The position numbers were made by a program, and so were the translations under genes. From positions 1 through 64,000 of the forward strand of contig CAWKAP010000011.1 of assembly GCA_963847675.1 (NCBI GenBank): a DNA stretch of 64,000 nucleotides, given 5' to 3'. Within the stretch, counting starts at the first letter, position 1; every line of letters starts with the position of its first letter. Source of the stretch: JADJWR01 sp963847675 (GTDB taxonomy: Bacteria; Pseudomonadota; Gammaproteobacteria; Burkholderiales; Burkholderiaceae_F). Shown piece by piece: positions 36,916 through 47,930 of the stretch. The notes below the pieces were generated by a model. The model had not been told where the DNA came from and ran no database searches. It saw nothing but the letters and a program-made list of their open reading frames with translations.

Positions 36916-37894
36916 ATGGTTGACGGCCCAGTCCTGGTCACCGGCGCCGCCGGCTTCATCGGTTACCACGTCGCTGAGCGCCTGCTGGCGCGTGGCGAGA
37001 CGGTGGTCGGCATCGACAACCTGAATGACTACTACGACCCGCGGCTGAAACAGGCTCGGCTCGACCGGCTGGTGAATCCGCGCTTCACGTTCGAGCGGAT
37101 CGAGCTTGCCGACCGCGCGGCGGTGGAGGCGCTGTTCGTGCGGCACCGGTTCTCCCGCATCGTGCACCTGGCCGCACAGGCAGGCGTGCGTTATTCGCTG
37201 ACCCATCCGCACGCGTACATCGACAGCAACGTCACCGGCTTCCTGAACCTGCTCGAGGCCGTCCGTGAGCGGCCGGTGGAGCACTTCGTCTACGCATCGA
37301 GTTCGAGCGTGTACGGCGCCAACACCAAGCTGCCGTTCGCGGTCGAGGACCGCGTCGACCATCCGGTGAGCCTGTACGCGGCGACCAAGCGCGCCAACGA
37401 GTTGATGGCTTACGTGTACGCACGTACCTTCGGGCTCACGCTCACCGGGCTGCGCTTCTTTACCGTCTACGGGCCGTGGGGCCGGCCCGACATGGCGGCG
37501 ATGAAGTTCTGCCGCGCGATCCTGGCCGGCGAGCCGATCGACGTCTACAACCACGGCGACCTGCAGCGCGATTTCACCTACATCGACGACATCGTCAGCG
37601 GCGTGCTGGCGGTGCTCGACCGCGTGCCGGCGCCGGAAGAGGGCGTGCAGCACCGCGTCTACAACATCGGCAACCACCGGCCGGAACAGCTGATGCGGTT
37701 CATCGAGGTGCTGCGCCGATGCCCTCGGCCGGCAGCCGCAGATGAACATGCTGCCGATGCAGCCGGGCGACGTGCACTCGACGTATGCCGACATCAGCGC
37801 CCTGCAGCGTGACTACGGATGGCAGCCGACGACGTCGATCGAGGAGGGGCTGCCGAGGCTGGTGCAGTGGTATCGCAGCTACTACAAACCGTAG
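36916..37894 (+). CDS. UDP-glucuronate 4-epimerase-like SDR
   Basis: About 326 residues. VTGAAGFIGYHVAERLLARG, GIDNLNDYYDPRLKQARL, VHLAAQAGVRYSLTHPHAYI, the catalytic ASSSSVYG with SLYAATKRANELMAYVY, GLRFFTVYGPWGRPDMA and YNHGDLQRDFTYIDDIVSGV are all characteristic of the enzymes that turn UDP-GlcA into UDP-GalA. One indel near 37717; the repaired end is LQRDYGWQPTTSIEEGLPRL then VQWYRSYYKP. Upstream ugd supplies its substrate. The next gene starts within this one. Confidence 0.87.
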
Positions 37895-39206
37895 CAGGGC
37901 CGTCCCGCCGCCGACTCATCCAGGCAACGGCAGCGTCTTGTCTGCTGTCGTGGCTGCCCTCCCGTTCTGCGAGTGCTGAACCCGCGGCACGGATTCTTCG
38001 CGGCGACCCGCAGAACTATCGGGCCGTGCTGCGCGATCTGCGTGCGGGCGATGCGCTGCAGCTCGCCCCGGGCGAGTACACACGCGGCCTGCCGCTGCAC
38101 GGGCTCGTCGGCACTGCGGCCCAGCCGATCTTGATCGAAGGCCCAGCGCGCCGGGCCGCGCGGTGTTCGTCGGACGGCCCGGCGCACACACGGTGAGCCT
38201 GCTGGACTGCGCGCACGTCATCGTGCGCAACCTCGTGCTCGACGGGCGCGGCGCGGCGGTCGATGCGGTGCGCGCCGAGGGCCATGCGCGCTGGGCGCAC
38301 CACGTCACGCTCGAGGGGCTGACCATCGTCAACCACGGCGCCGGCCAGCAGAACTCCGGCATCTCGACCAAGTGTCCGGCGTGGGGCTGGGTGGTGCGCG
38401 GCAATACGATCGTCGGCGCGGGAACCGGGATGTACTTCGGTGACTCCGATGGTTCGGACCCGTTCTTCGATTCGCTGATCGAAGGCAACCGCATCATCGA
38501 TCCGGTGGGCTACGGGATCCAGGTCAAGCACCAGCATGGCCGGCCGGACGTTGCCCTCGGCGACGAAGCGAGCAACACCGTCATCCGGCGCAACGTGATC
38601 GTGAAGAGCCGGGTCGCCGCGACGCCCGGGATGGCGCGGCCGAGCCTGCTGGTCGGCCACTGGCCACTCGCCGGGCCCGGCGCTACGGATCGATACCTGA
38701 TCTACGGCAACCTGCTGCTCGACAATCCGTCGGAAGCCCTGTTCCAGGGCGAGGGCAACATCGCCCTGTACAACAACCTGATGTTCAACCCGCGCGGCGA
38801 GGGCGTGCGCATCCGGCCGCACAACCACAAGCCGCGCGAGGTGGCGGTGTTCAACAACACCATCGTGGCGGCTGCGCTCGGCATTGGCCTCACCGGCGGC
38901 GAGCCGGGCTACACGCGCCTGCTCGAACACAACCTGGTCTTCGGCAATCCACCGATCCGCAGCGAAGTCGATGGCGAGAACTTTTCCGATGAATACGACC
39001 GCGCGCGGGCGGCGTTCGTGCGGCTCGACCCCGACCCGGCGAAGCTCGACCTGACGCCGCGGGCTGGCACTGCTTCCGCACGCTCGGACGTCGAGGCCGA
39101 GTGGCGCGCGTTGCCGGGAGCGCGGCAGGACTTTCTCGGCCGGCCGAGGACTGGCGCGGTTTTCGGCGCCTGTCAGAAAGTACCGTCCGCGGAGGCATGT
39201 CGCTGA
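37867..39206 (+). CDS. Tat-exported right-handed beta-helix protein
   Basis: About 446 residues. The N-terminus has a twin-arginine-like signal SRRRLIQATAASCLLSWLP followed by an Ala-rich cleavage region, so export to the periplasm is likely. The rest is a parallel beta-helix of short N-rich rungs: VIVRNLVLDGRGAAVDAVRA, WVVRGNTIVGAGTGMYFGD, SLIEGNRIIDPVGYGIQVK, LIYGNLLLDNPSEALFQG and VAVFNNTIVAAALGIGL. This is the pectate-lyase-like/right-handed-beta-helix fold of polysaccharide lyases and epimerases; catalytic residues are not assigned. The start GTG 37867 is the best fit but uncertain. One indel near 38150. Coming after the UDP-GlcA/GalA enzymes, a uronate-containing polymer is a reasonable substrate. 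Confidence 0.72.
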
Positions 39207-39225
39207 TCAGGCGGCGCGGCTCGCC

Positions 39226-42189
39226 GTGCCCGGTGTCTTTTCAGTGAAGTGCCAGGCGCCTGCGCAGGAACCTCGGGACGACTGTCCGGAACGTATCGAC
39301 GGCGCGTCACGCCCGCTTCCTCGTGAGCGTACATTTGCGGCCGGGCCAGTGCTGCCGCGCCCCGAGGGGTCCCTTGCCGCTCCAGTCTCTCTCCCTGCCG
39401 CGCCTGCGCCTGCCCCTGTCTCTCACGGTGGGGCCCTGGCTGCCGCTCTCGGTCGCCTGTGCCTGTGGCTGTTGTTTCTGCTGTTCGGGTCGGCCCTGCT
39501 CGCCCCGTCGGCGGCGGGCACCGTCGCCAGGCTGCTCGTCCCCTGGCAGGCGGCGCTGGTGCTGGCGGTCGCCGGGTTCTGCGCCGGTGCGGCCCTGCCG
39601 CGGACTTCGACCGCGCGCCTGATCCCCGCAGCACTCGGCCTCGTGTCGCTGTGGGCGGCAGTGCTGGTGGGCTATCAGCAGCGCTTCCACCTGCTGGGGA
39701 CGCCCGAACTGCTCGCCCTGGGGCTCACGGGCCTGGTCGTCGGCCTCGCCGTCGGGGTGCTGATGGGACCCATTCTCCGGCGCCGCACAGCCACCGCCGG
39801 GGACGGCCCCCTTCTCGGTGGCCTGGCGCTGGCCTGCGCCGCTGGCCGTGTCGCTGGTCCCTCTCGCCGCCAGTAATCCCCTGACCGCGCCGTTCGCGCC
39901 GACCACACCCCTCGATCTGGTCCGTCGGATACCGGAGCAGGTCTATGTCCTGATCAAAGGCGCAATGATCTGGGTCCCACTGGGGTTCGTGCTCGCCGTC
40001 GGTGGCCTGGGTCGGGCCCCACGGCGCTGGGTGCCCGCCGGGGTCATCGCTTTCTTTCTGGTGGGCTGGCCCTTCTTCCCGGGGCTTCGGGTCATGGACA
40101 TGCTGGAGGTCCTGTTCGCGCCGGTCGGCGTTTGGGTCGGCGTGTGGATCGGCGAGCGCACCCGCTTCGGTGTGCCGATGCCGGCAACCGAACGGACCAC
40201 CGTGCCCCCACCCGCCGCCGCACCGCCGCCTGCGCCCGCTGCCGCATCGGAAGCAGCGTCCCGGCCCCGACTGCCGACCCTCGCCCTGCCGCGACCCCAC
40301 CCCCTGGCCCTGCTCCCGGCCCTTGCACTCGTTGCCCTCGCGACCTGGGGCTGGTGGGCGTTCCCCCGCTTCCAGGTTGCCCTCGGGGTGGCCCTGCTGC
40401 TGTACCTGGTCGTGCTCGCCGGCTTCCGCTACGCCTGGCTGGTGGCGGTCCCGGCGCTGCTGCCGGTGCTGGACCTGGCGCCCTGGACGGGTCGGTTCTT
40501 CTTCGACGAAAGCGACCTCTTTCTGCTGGTTACCTTTGGGGCCGCCTTCCTGCACGTCCGTGATCCGGAGGCGGCGCCCTTCCTGACACGCCCCGTGGCC
40601 GCGCTCGCCGCCCTGTTCGCGGCGACCACCCTGATCGCCCTGCTGCTGGGCCTCTTTCCCCTCGCGCCGCTGGACGCCAACGCCTTCGCCACCTATTTCA
40701 GCCACTTCAACGCCCTGCGGGTGGGCAAGGGCTTCGCCTGGGGGCTCGGCTTCCTGCTGCTGCTGCGGTGGACCGTTCCGCGGGGCTCGGAACTCCCGGC
40801 GCGGCTCTTTACCGTCGGCATGCTGCTCGGACTCCTCGGCGTGGTCCTGATCGGGGTGCGCGAACGCTGGCAGTACGCCGATCTGCTCGACTTCTCCACC
40901 GCGTACCGCATCACCGCCAGTTTCTCGAGCATGCACACCGGCGGCTCGCACCTGCCCGCCTTCCTGGCGCTCGCCGTGCCCTTCGTGTGGCTGTGGGTGG
41001 TGCGGCTGCGCCCCCTCGCCGGGCTGCCGGTGGGCCTGCTCCTGTTCTCCGGGGCCGTCTACCTGGTGGTCTCCACCGTCACCCGGGCGAGCGTGCTGGC
41101 GCTCGCCCTGGAACTGGCCCTCCTTGCCCTGTTCTGGCTGCGCAGCCTGCGTCGTGCCCGGCGCACGGGTCGCCGCCGGCGCACTGGCCTACGCAGCCAT
41201 GGCGGCGGTGGCGGGCGGTGTGCTGTACCTGGGCACCCAGGGCGCCTTCTTCCAGCAGCGCCTCGCGACGGTGAGCGCGGACGCCGACACCCGGATGAAG
41301 CACTGGCACACGGCGCTCGGGATGATGGACCGGACGCTCCCCACCCAGGTCTTCGGCATGGGCCTGGGACGTTTCCCGGAGACCTACCTGTGGCGCAACC
41401 CCCAGGGAGCCCGCCCCGGCAACTTCCGTTACGCGCAGGACAACGGCAACGGCTACCTCCTGCTCGGCGCCGGGGAGACCCTTTACCTGGCCCAGCGGGT
41501 GTCGGTGCAGCCGCACACACGATATCGGCTGGCCTTCGACCTGCGCGGTGACGGGCAGCGGTTGAGCCTGACGGTGCCGCTGTGCGAGAAGCACCTGCTG
41601 GACTCCCGCCGCTGCAACTGGAAGACCTATGAAGTGCGCGGCGGCGAGGGTTGGCAACACATCGAGGCGACCCTGGACAGCGGCCGAATCGGCGAGGGCA
41701 ACTGGCTCAGCCGCCCGCCGGTGGAACTCTTCCTCTACAACGGCGAAAACCAGCAGCGACTTGCCGTCGACAACCTGAGCCTGCGCGCTCCGGACGGGCG
41801 AGAGCTGCTGCGCAACGGGGACTTCTCGGCGGCGGGTGACTTCTGGTTCTTCAAGACCCACGACCACCTGGCATGGCACATCAAGAACGTCTGGGTGTCG
41901 CTGCTTTTCGAGCAGGGCTGGCTCGGCCTGATCGCCTTCAACCTGCTGATGCTCGCCGCCCTGATCCACCTGGGTCGCCCCGCCTGGAGCGGGAACCCGG
42001 TCCCCGCGGCGGCCCTGACCGCCACCGTCGGCTTCCTCACCGTGGGGCTCTTCGCCAGCCCCTTCGACGCCCCGCGCCTGACCGCGCTGTTCTTCGCCGT
42101 CCTGGCGGTGGGGCTCCATGCCACCCCGCCGCCGGCAGCGGCGAGCCAGACGCAGCCGTCCGTGGCTGCCGTGGCGCGGGAGCACGTAA
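39226..42189 (+). CDS. O-antigen-ligase-like membrane protein with inserted extracytoplasmic domain
   Basis: Long polytopic protein (about 980 codons if the ends are right) in three frames joined near 39840 and 41160. Membrane helices run from about 39460 to 41130, with a Pro/Ala-rich soluble linker near 40200. Ligase-like landmarks: FSSMHTGGSHLPAFLALAVP, STVTRASVLALALELALLAL and FGMGLGRFPETYLW in the large periplasmic loop. Then, unusually, about 150 residues of beta-rich sequence (RVSVQPHTRYRLAFDLRGDG, WQHIEATLDSGRIGEGNWLS, LAVDNLSLRAPDGRELLRNG) precede the closing VWVSLLFEQGWLGLIAFNLL. Start and stop are uncertain; stop 42189 assumes a third indel. Convergent with the PEP-CTERM gene across a strong hairpin. 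Confidence 0.65.
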
Positions 42190-42235
42190 CAGCGGTCAGA
42201 CGCCGGAGAGAAGGCCCGGTGGGCAGGCCCCAAAG

Positions 42236-42264
42236 AAAGAGGCGGACCCGTGGTCCGCCTCTTT
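42236..42264. terminator. Bidirectional hairpin terminator
   Basis: Perfect 13-base stem AAAGAGGCGGACC / GGTCCGCCTCTTT with a CGT loop, located between two convergent genes. The A-run at one arm and T-run at the other suit transcription from either side. No other strong hairpin is seen here. Confidence 0.85.
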
Positions 42265-42318
42265 GCGCTTGCCCTTGCGTCCGCGAGACCGGCCGGCCCG
42301 CTAACGTCGAACGGACCT

Positions 42319-43753
42319 TCAGTGACTGCGCGCCGCCGTTGGCCGAGACCGCCGCCTGGCCTGATACCCGAGCATCAAACCGAGCCCGGCCAGCGACAGC
42401 AGCACGAGCGGGAGGCTACCGGGCTCCGGGACGGTGTAGTCGGAGCAAGCAGTCGTACGGTAGGTCCCCGAGTGGGTGGCGAACTTGCTGCCTGTATAGG
42501 AATAGGTTCCGCGCTGGTGAAGGTGATGGTGCCGCCCGCAGGCGCCGGGGGTGAGCACAAGACCGTCGAGATCGAACTCGGGCGATCCGAGGTCGGGAAC
42601 GGGAGACGGGGTCGCTGACTGGGTCGGGAAGCACTCCTCGGCAGGTCCGTTACAAGGGGCCGTCGCACCGGGAACTGGCCGTCGTTGTAGATCAGGCCGT
42701 TGCCGTTGAACATCCCGTCGGTCGTGTCGAGGGCGAGGGCGCAGGCAGTGCCCACGCAGGTGCCTTTCATGTACGCCGGTACCCCACAAGCCGATCGGGG
42801 AGCATCACGACCGCGGAGGTCAGCCTCAACGACAATCGGCAAACCTCGGCCTGCGCGGGCTGGTGATCGGTCGAGTGTCATCGGCTCCGACGTTCCATCT
42901 GCGGTGTCGTGGCAGTCGTGCCATTCGTACAGGAGTAGGTCGCGTCGTAGTCCGCCAGACTGGTATCGGTGCCGGCAGTCTCGCCGACGGTGTGCGGACC
43001 GGCATCGACGTTACGGCGCCCGTCGTACCGTTGTGGCCAACTCCGTTGCATTCACCACGCCGTCGATGGTCAGGTTGAACTTGCCTGGATGTCTGTGGAT
43101 CCGGTTCTTGACGACGGTGAGCGTGGCGTAAGGTTGATGCCGGTCAGCGAAGGTCTGTGCAGATCGCCCGGTGCCAGCGGTCGCCAGCACTCGTACAAAC
43201 GGCGTATCTCGGGCGTTCGGCGTGACTGCTCCCAGAAACGGCACGAACCGACCTGCAGCAGTCCGCCCGTCACTGCGGCGCATGAAACCGTTGTGCTCAC
43301 CAGCCAGGCGGGTGCCTCCCGCTTGGTATGTCGCCGCAGGTATGAGTCGGCGTCAGCCGCCGTCAAGGTCGACAAGGGGGAACAGCCCGATGTCATACCG
43401 TGGCGGCGCCCGCGGAATGATCATCTGCCTGCGAATCTGCACGTCGATGGTTGTCCGTCGACGCACGAGGTTCGGACCCGGAGACCACGGCTGTAGCGTT
43501 CGACCACTCGTTACGTCGTTAGCCGTGCAGGTAGCCCAGTTGGCGGGGCAAGTGGCCGGCAGCAAGTTGAGTGACCTGAGCGTCGCCACTGGGGCACCAA
43601 GCGACCCCGCCAGCCCATCGCCAACCAGCCCACGAACCACAGCGGCATCACGCGCCGACGCCGGGCCGACACCCCTTCGCGCCGGTTCCGCGTTGGTTCC
43701 CGCGAGCCCCCAGACACAGCCTCACCAGCAAGCCACTTCTTCATGAAGTTCAT
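42319..43753 (-). CDS. PEP-CTERM surface protein, heavily frameshifted
   Basis: The 3' end encodes a classic PEP-CTERM signal: TVPEPGSLPLVLLSLAGLGL then MLGYQARRRSR (VPEP motif, membrane helix, basic tail), the sorting mark cut by exosortases. Just before it is GTYSYTGSKFATHSGTYRTT. The start, MNFMKKWL at 43753, should lead a Sec signal but the frame breaks at once. Between them, recognisable fragments in all three frames include CPANWATCTANDV, TTIDVQIRRQMI and RYDIGLFPLVDLDGG, and KFNLTIDGVVNATELAT, giving a secreted beta-rich protein of about 470 residues. Roughly ten frame breaks: either a poorly sequenced stretch or a decayed gene. Predicted outer surface, probably glycosylated. Confidence 0.65.
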
Positions 43754-44021
43754 CTCTATTCCAGTGGCAGTTCCCTACATGCGGGGTGAAGCAATATTCA
43801 TACCTCTTGTTTTTTCGCGCAATTTTTCAGTGACTTGGCTGAACGGGACGAGAGGAGACGGGGTGCGCTGTAAAGAAAACCGACAAACGCCCGCCCATCG
43901 CACCCTCCTGGCCGGGGATCAACCGTCCGGGCTCGAATGCGATTGGAGAGTCGCCGGTCCACTTTGCCGCCCGCGCCGACCCTGAAGAACGCCATCGGGC
44001 GCGGATCTTGCTTGGGGTGCT

Positions 44022-45291
44022 TCATGGCCCCGCCGCCCGTGCGACAGGCCGCTCCCAGCCGGATACCGTCCGGAGTTCCCGGGGTACGAGACGGTCGGAC
44101 AGCGCCTCCAGCACGATCGCCGCCGCGATGAGCTGGTAGAGCAGGTCCCAGTACGCAATGCCGATGAAGGCGCCGCCCACGCAGTAGGCGACCAGCGACG
44201 CCCGCAGGGCAGTGCTGGTGTGCCGTACCCAGGCCGATTCGGCGCTGCCGCGATGGCTCCACGCCAGTTGGGTCAGGCGGACCAACGTCCCCAGGATAAG
44301 GGAAACCCACAGCACGAAGGCGAGCAGGCCTTGCTCGGCCAGGATCGCCACGTAGGCGCTGTGCCAGGCGATTCGCGCCTTGCCGACCACCCACCCCTCG
44401 AACCCCGTGCCCAGGAAGGGGCTCTTCAGCGCGTAGCCCAGGCCCTGCTGCCATACCGCCAGCCGCCCCTGGGCAGACCCGTCGGCCTGATAGGCGCCAA
44501 TCGATTCCATCCGCGCGAACCATTGTTCCGGCATGAGCACCAGCGCGAGCACGACAGCCCCCACCACAGGCGCGAGGGCCCAGGCACCTTTGCGGCTGTC
44601 GACCACGAGCAGCATCGATGTGACGCCCAGGGCCAGCAACGCACCGCGCGACCAGGAGGACAGCGCCGCAAAGACGCTCAACACGATGGCGAGCGCCAGT
44701 GCTGCCTTGAGCCAGGAGGAGGCGCTCTGCCGAAACCAGAGCAGGAGCAGCGGGATGGTCATCACCGCCGCCACCGCGAAGTGGTTGTTGTCGCCGTACT
44801 GGCTGCCCGGCGGCCCGTACACCCGCTCGGCAAAGCCGTGGATGACCGCCCAGAAGCCGCCCTTCAGGCTGACCAGCCCGAACGCGAGTGCGATGGCGGC
44901 GATCAGGACGAACAGTTTCTCCCGCGTATTGATGAGCACGAGGACAAGAAAGGTGGAGGCGAGGACCGCGCTCACCTCCACGAACCTCGGCCAGGCGAGG
45001 AACGGAAGCCAGGAGAACGCTGTCGTGAGCAGGAAGAACAGCCACAGTCCGGCCAGCACAAGGACGCGCCAGTCCCGCGGCGGCCACTGCCGGTCGCGGG
45101 TAAACAGGGTGCCGATGGCCGTCGCGGCGAACAGGATCTTGTAAATGGGGAACTGACGCGCGAAATCCCCCGCATAGGTGTGTGGCTGCAGGTAGCCGAC
45201 AAACGCCAGCCCGATCACGCCAAGCCACGGGCGCCACAGGGCCAGGGCAAGCAAGGGCCGCGAGGGACAGGAGCAAGCCGAAGTCACGCAT
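44022..45291 (-). CDS. O-glycosylation ligase, exosortase A system-associated
   Basis: About 422 residues, 10-12 membrane helices. Start MRDFGLLLSLAAL at 45291, one indel near 45250, then LALALWRPWLGVIGLAFVGY and LQPHTYAGDFARQFPIYKIL, GPPGSQYGDNNHFAVAAVMT and IPLLLLWFRQSASSWLKAAL. The Wzy/WaaL loop is GTGFEGWVVGKARIAWHSAY with the conserved His, then VAILAEQGLLAFVLWVSLIL. The 'RP..GV....YLQPH' start and the 'DNNHFA' motif are hallmarks of the ligase that accompanies exosortase A and is thought to attach glycan to PEP-CTERM proteins. Lies just downstream of the PEP-CTERM gene's start, on the same strand, upstream of it in the transcript direction. Confidence 0.85.
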
Positions 45292-45508
45292 GGAGCACCA
45301 GAATACTTTGGGCCAAAGCTGCTGCGAGGCTTGCCTCTACGTCTACGGCGCCGACAGCAACAGCGCCAGAAGCCCGGATGGCAGGTGCAGCCCAGTAAAG
45401 CAGCAAGGTCGCGAGCGGCGCGATCGCGGCCCACGCGTCCGCCATCGTGCCCGAACAGCGGGCTGCCGGGCACGGCGTTTGGCTCGCGAACCGGTGTTCT
45501 CGCGGGAC

Positions 45509-46885
45509 TCAGCCGTTGCCCGAGTCTGCGGCGTGGGGCTGCCAGATGCGGGCCAGCATGCGAACGCCCGCGTAGCCGGCAATGCCTCCGAAGGTCTCGA
45601 GCACCCAATCGGTCGGGTCCACGTTCTTGGTCGGCAGGAAAAGCTGGATGAGTTCGATGCCGGCCGCCGTTGCAGCGACGATCAGCAACGCCGCGCCATG
45701 CAGCAGCGGTTCGGGAACCGGGTACCGTCTGCGCACGGCCTGCATTCCGACCGCCAGCCATGCCCCCAACGGCAGAAAGAACCCGACTTTATGCAGCACT
45801 TCGGTGACGGCGCGGAACTCGGTTCCGTAGTAGTAGGCGGTCAACGGTGCGCTCGGCAGCGCGGCCACCCGGCCCTGGACGAAACTCCAATCGGTACGGA
45901 AGTCGAACGGATACCAGAAGACGACGGCGAGGACGCCGAGGATCAGCAGCAGGCCGGCTGTCCAAAGCCAGGGTGCTCGCCACGATCGTCTATCGGATGT
46001 CGAGCCATGATCAGGATGGCGGCTGCGCACGGCAATCGATCCGAGAAGCCCGCCGATCACGCCGCCAATTCCTGCGGTGACGATGTCGGTCAGATCGGTG
46101 ATGCGGGAATAGACGAACAACTGCAGCAGCTCGAGCACAACTGCCGAGGTGACGACGAGCGTCACGACCGTGCCGGTCGTCCGGCGACCGCCTGCGCGCC
46201 ACAGGAATGCCGCCGGGATCCAGATCGCGACGTCCGTCAGCAGGTCGTAAGCCTGCTGCGCCACCGAAGGGAAGGGGGCAGAGAACGGGATCAGAATGAT
46301 CTTGCCCTCGCGCCACTTGTGGAACACCTCGACCGGACTGATCGTGAGATCGAGCGGGAGCACGTTGTATCCGAACAGCACGAACAGGTAGGCGTACAGG
46401 AATCGCTGTGCGGTGCCGGTCGCAGACATTGAAAACGACCAGCCGGACAACCACGCCGTGAATCTCGACCCGGTCAGCCACCAGGCCGCGACTCCGATCA
46501 CGGCACCGGATGCCTCGGCGATGATGTCGTTGAGCGAAACGGTTCTCGCTGGAAAGAACAACTGGGTGAACTCGATGGCCAGGCTGAGCGCTGCACAGCC
46601 GGCAAGAACGAAGACCGAGGCAAACAGGCGCGCCGCACCACTTCTGGCCGACCAGAGCGCGCCGAGCCACAGGTACGCGAGAGGCACGAAGAGCAGGATG
46701 TTGGCCACCCAGTCGGCCCGCGATGCGATGCCCAGGCGCAGGTAGCGGATGTTGCGGAACGCGTCCAACGCCTCGTTCAGTGGCAGTGGCTGAAAATCGA
46801 GCGGGACCAGGCTGCCGTAGACAACGAAGGCCAGGTAGGCAAGGGCTGCAGCGAGCAGCCAGCCACGTCGGTGCTGCGAAGTCAT
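45509..46885 (-). CDS. VanZ-like family membrane protein
   Basis: 458 residues with two VanZ-like halves. First: AFVVYGSLVPLDFQPLPLNE, DWVANILLFVPLAYLWLGAL, IEFTQLFFPARTVSLNDIIA. Second: HKVGFFLPLGAWLAVG and GIELIQLFLPTKNVDPTDWV, each with the 'N..LF.P...L', 'E..QLF.P.R..D..D' pattern. About 12 membrane helices. VanZ-like proteins are often found in exosortase A loci; their role there is not established. Frame intact; upstream of the ligase gene on the same strand, with about 217 bases between. Confidence 0.82.
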   Translation of the reverse strand: MTSQHRRGWLLAAALAYLAFVVYGSLVPLDFQPLPLNEALDAFRNIRYLRLGIASRADWVANILLFVPLAYLWLGALWSARSGAARLFASVFVLAGCAALSLAIEFTQLFFPARTVSLNDIIAEASGAVIGVAAWWLTGSRFTAWLSGWSFSMSATGTAQRFLYAYLFVLFGYNVLPLDLTISPVEVFHKWREGKIILIPFSAPFPSVAQQAYDLLTDVAIWIPAAFLWRAGGRRTTGTVVTLVVTSAVVLELLQLFVYSRITDLTDIVTAGIGGVIGGLLGSIAVRSRHPDHGSTSDRRSWRAPWLWTAGLLLILGVLAVVFWYPFDFRTDWSFVQGRVAALPSAPLTAYYYGTEFRAVTEVLHKVGFFLPLGAWLAVGMQAVRRRYPVPEPLLHGAALLIVAATAAGIELIQLFLPTKNVDPTDWVLETFGGIAGYAGVRMLARIWQPHAADSGNG

Positions 46886-46904
46886 CGATGGCGGCGAGGG
46901 GCGC

Positions 46905-47783
46905 TCACCTGGCAGGCGTATGAGTGCTCGTCGTCTCGCGTCGGTCGAGAGGCGGCTCCTTCTGGGTCGTTACCGGCCGCCAGGCGTGTGCCTCGCGCTG
47001 CCCGCGCCCGATCTGCTCGTCAGTGAGCTTGGGGAGCAGGGTGTCGCGCGCGTCGGCGGCGCGATCGTGGCCTTGCGCGGCCGCGAGGTTGAACCATACG
47101 TACGCTTTCACCTTGTCTTCGGCGACGCCGTCACCATTGCGAAGCATCGTGCCGAGCCTGTACTGCGCCTCGGCGTGGTTCTGCATGGCCGCCTTTTCGA
47201 ACCACTGGAACGCCACTTCGTAGTGCTGCACTGCGCCTCGCCCGGTTAGATAGATCAGTCCGAGCGCGAACTGGGCATCCGCATTGCCCTGCGAGGCCGC
47301 CTTTTCGAACCACTCGATCGCAAGCGCCAGGTCCTTGGCAGTGCCCTGGTTATTCAAATAGGTCTTGCCGAGCAGGTACTGCGCCCGTGCGTCTCCGCGC
47401 TCGGCCATTTCCGTCAGGCTCTGCCCGGGGGGCGGGGAAGCCTCTGCGGCGGCTGTTTCCGCGACGGGTTCGGCTTGTTTGACGGGGCTCGGAGCGTCTC
47501 CGGTTTGTACGATGACCGGGACGTCCGGCGCATAGTGGTTCCAGACGATCCAGCCCACGACGATCAAGAAGAACAGCAGCAGGAGCGAAAACGCGCCGGA
47601 CGCCACGGCCACGGGCCTGATTCGATAGTGGCGATGCCTGCAGGCGTGGCAACTGTAGGTCGAACAGAACAGCGTGCGCACCAGTCCGTCCACCTTGAGT
47701 CGCCGGTGCGAGCGATGGACGCGTTGACTGCCGCACTTCGGGCAGCGTTCGGCGGTGGGCCTTTTTCTTTCGACGCTCGGCAC
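46905..47783 (-). CDS. Zinc-ribbon, membrane-anchored Sel1-repeat protein
   Basis: 292 residues. N-terminal zinc ribbon CPKCGSQRVHRS ... CHACRHRHYRI (two CxxC pairs, residues about 14-55), one membrane helix (FSLLLLFFLIVVGWIVWNH, about 65-83), an Ala/Pro linker, then Sel1/TPR-like repeats: GDARAQYLLGKTYLNNQGTA, GNADAQFALGLIYLTGRGAV and NHAEAQYRLGTMLRNGDGVA, ending AYVWFNLAAAQGHDRAADAR. Repeats lie C-terminal to the helix, so probably periplasmic. Role unknown; the N-terminal ribbon-plus-helix is shared with the small protein encoded at 47931. Confidence 0.8.
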   Translation of the reverse strand: MPSVERKRPTAERCPKCGSQRVHRSHRRLKVDGLVRTLFCSTYSCHACRHRHYRIRPVAVASGAFSLLLLFFLIVVGWIVWNHYAPDVPVIVQTGDAPSPVKQAEPVAETAAAEASPPPGQSLTEMAERGDARAQYLLGKTYLNNQGTAKDLALAIEWFEKAASQGNADAQFALGLIYLTGRGAVQHYEVAFQWFEKAAMQNHAEAQYRLGTMLRNGDGVAEDKVKAYVWFNLAAAQGHDRAADARDTLLPKLTDEQIGRGQREAHAWRPVTTQKEPPLDRRETTSTHTPAR

Positions 47784-47930
47784 GGCGTTGCAGCGAAGGA
47801 TTCAGCGAGAAGCGGCAGGCGCGCGGCCATCCGTCACTGCGCAGGACGGGCTGCCTTTGGAGCGGCGGAACTCAGCCAAGGCCACAAGCGTAAAGCATGG
47901 ACTGGCCGATGCACGTGACGGCGGTCGGCT

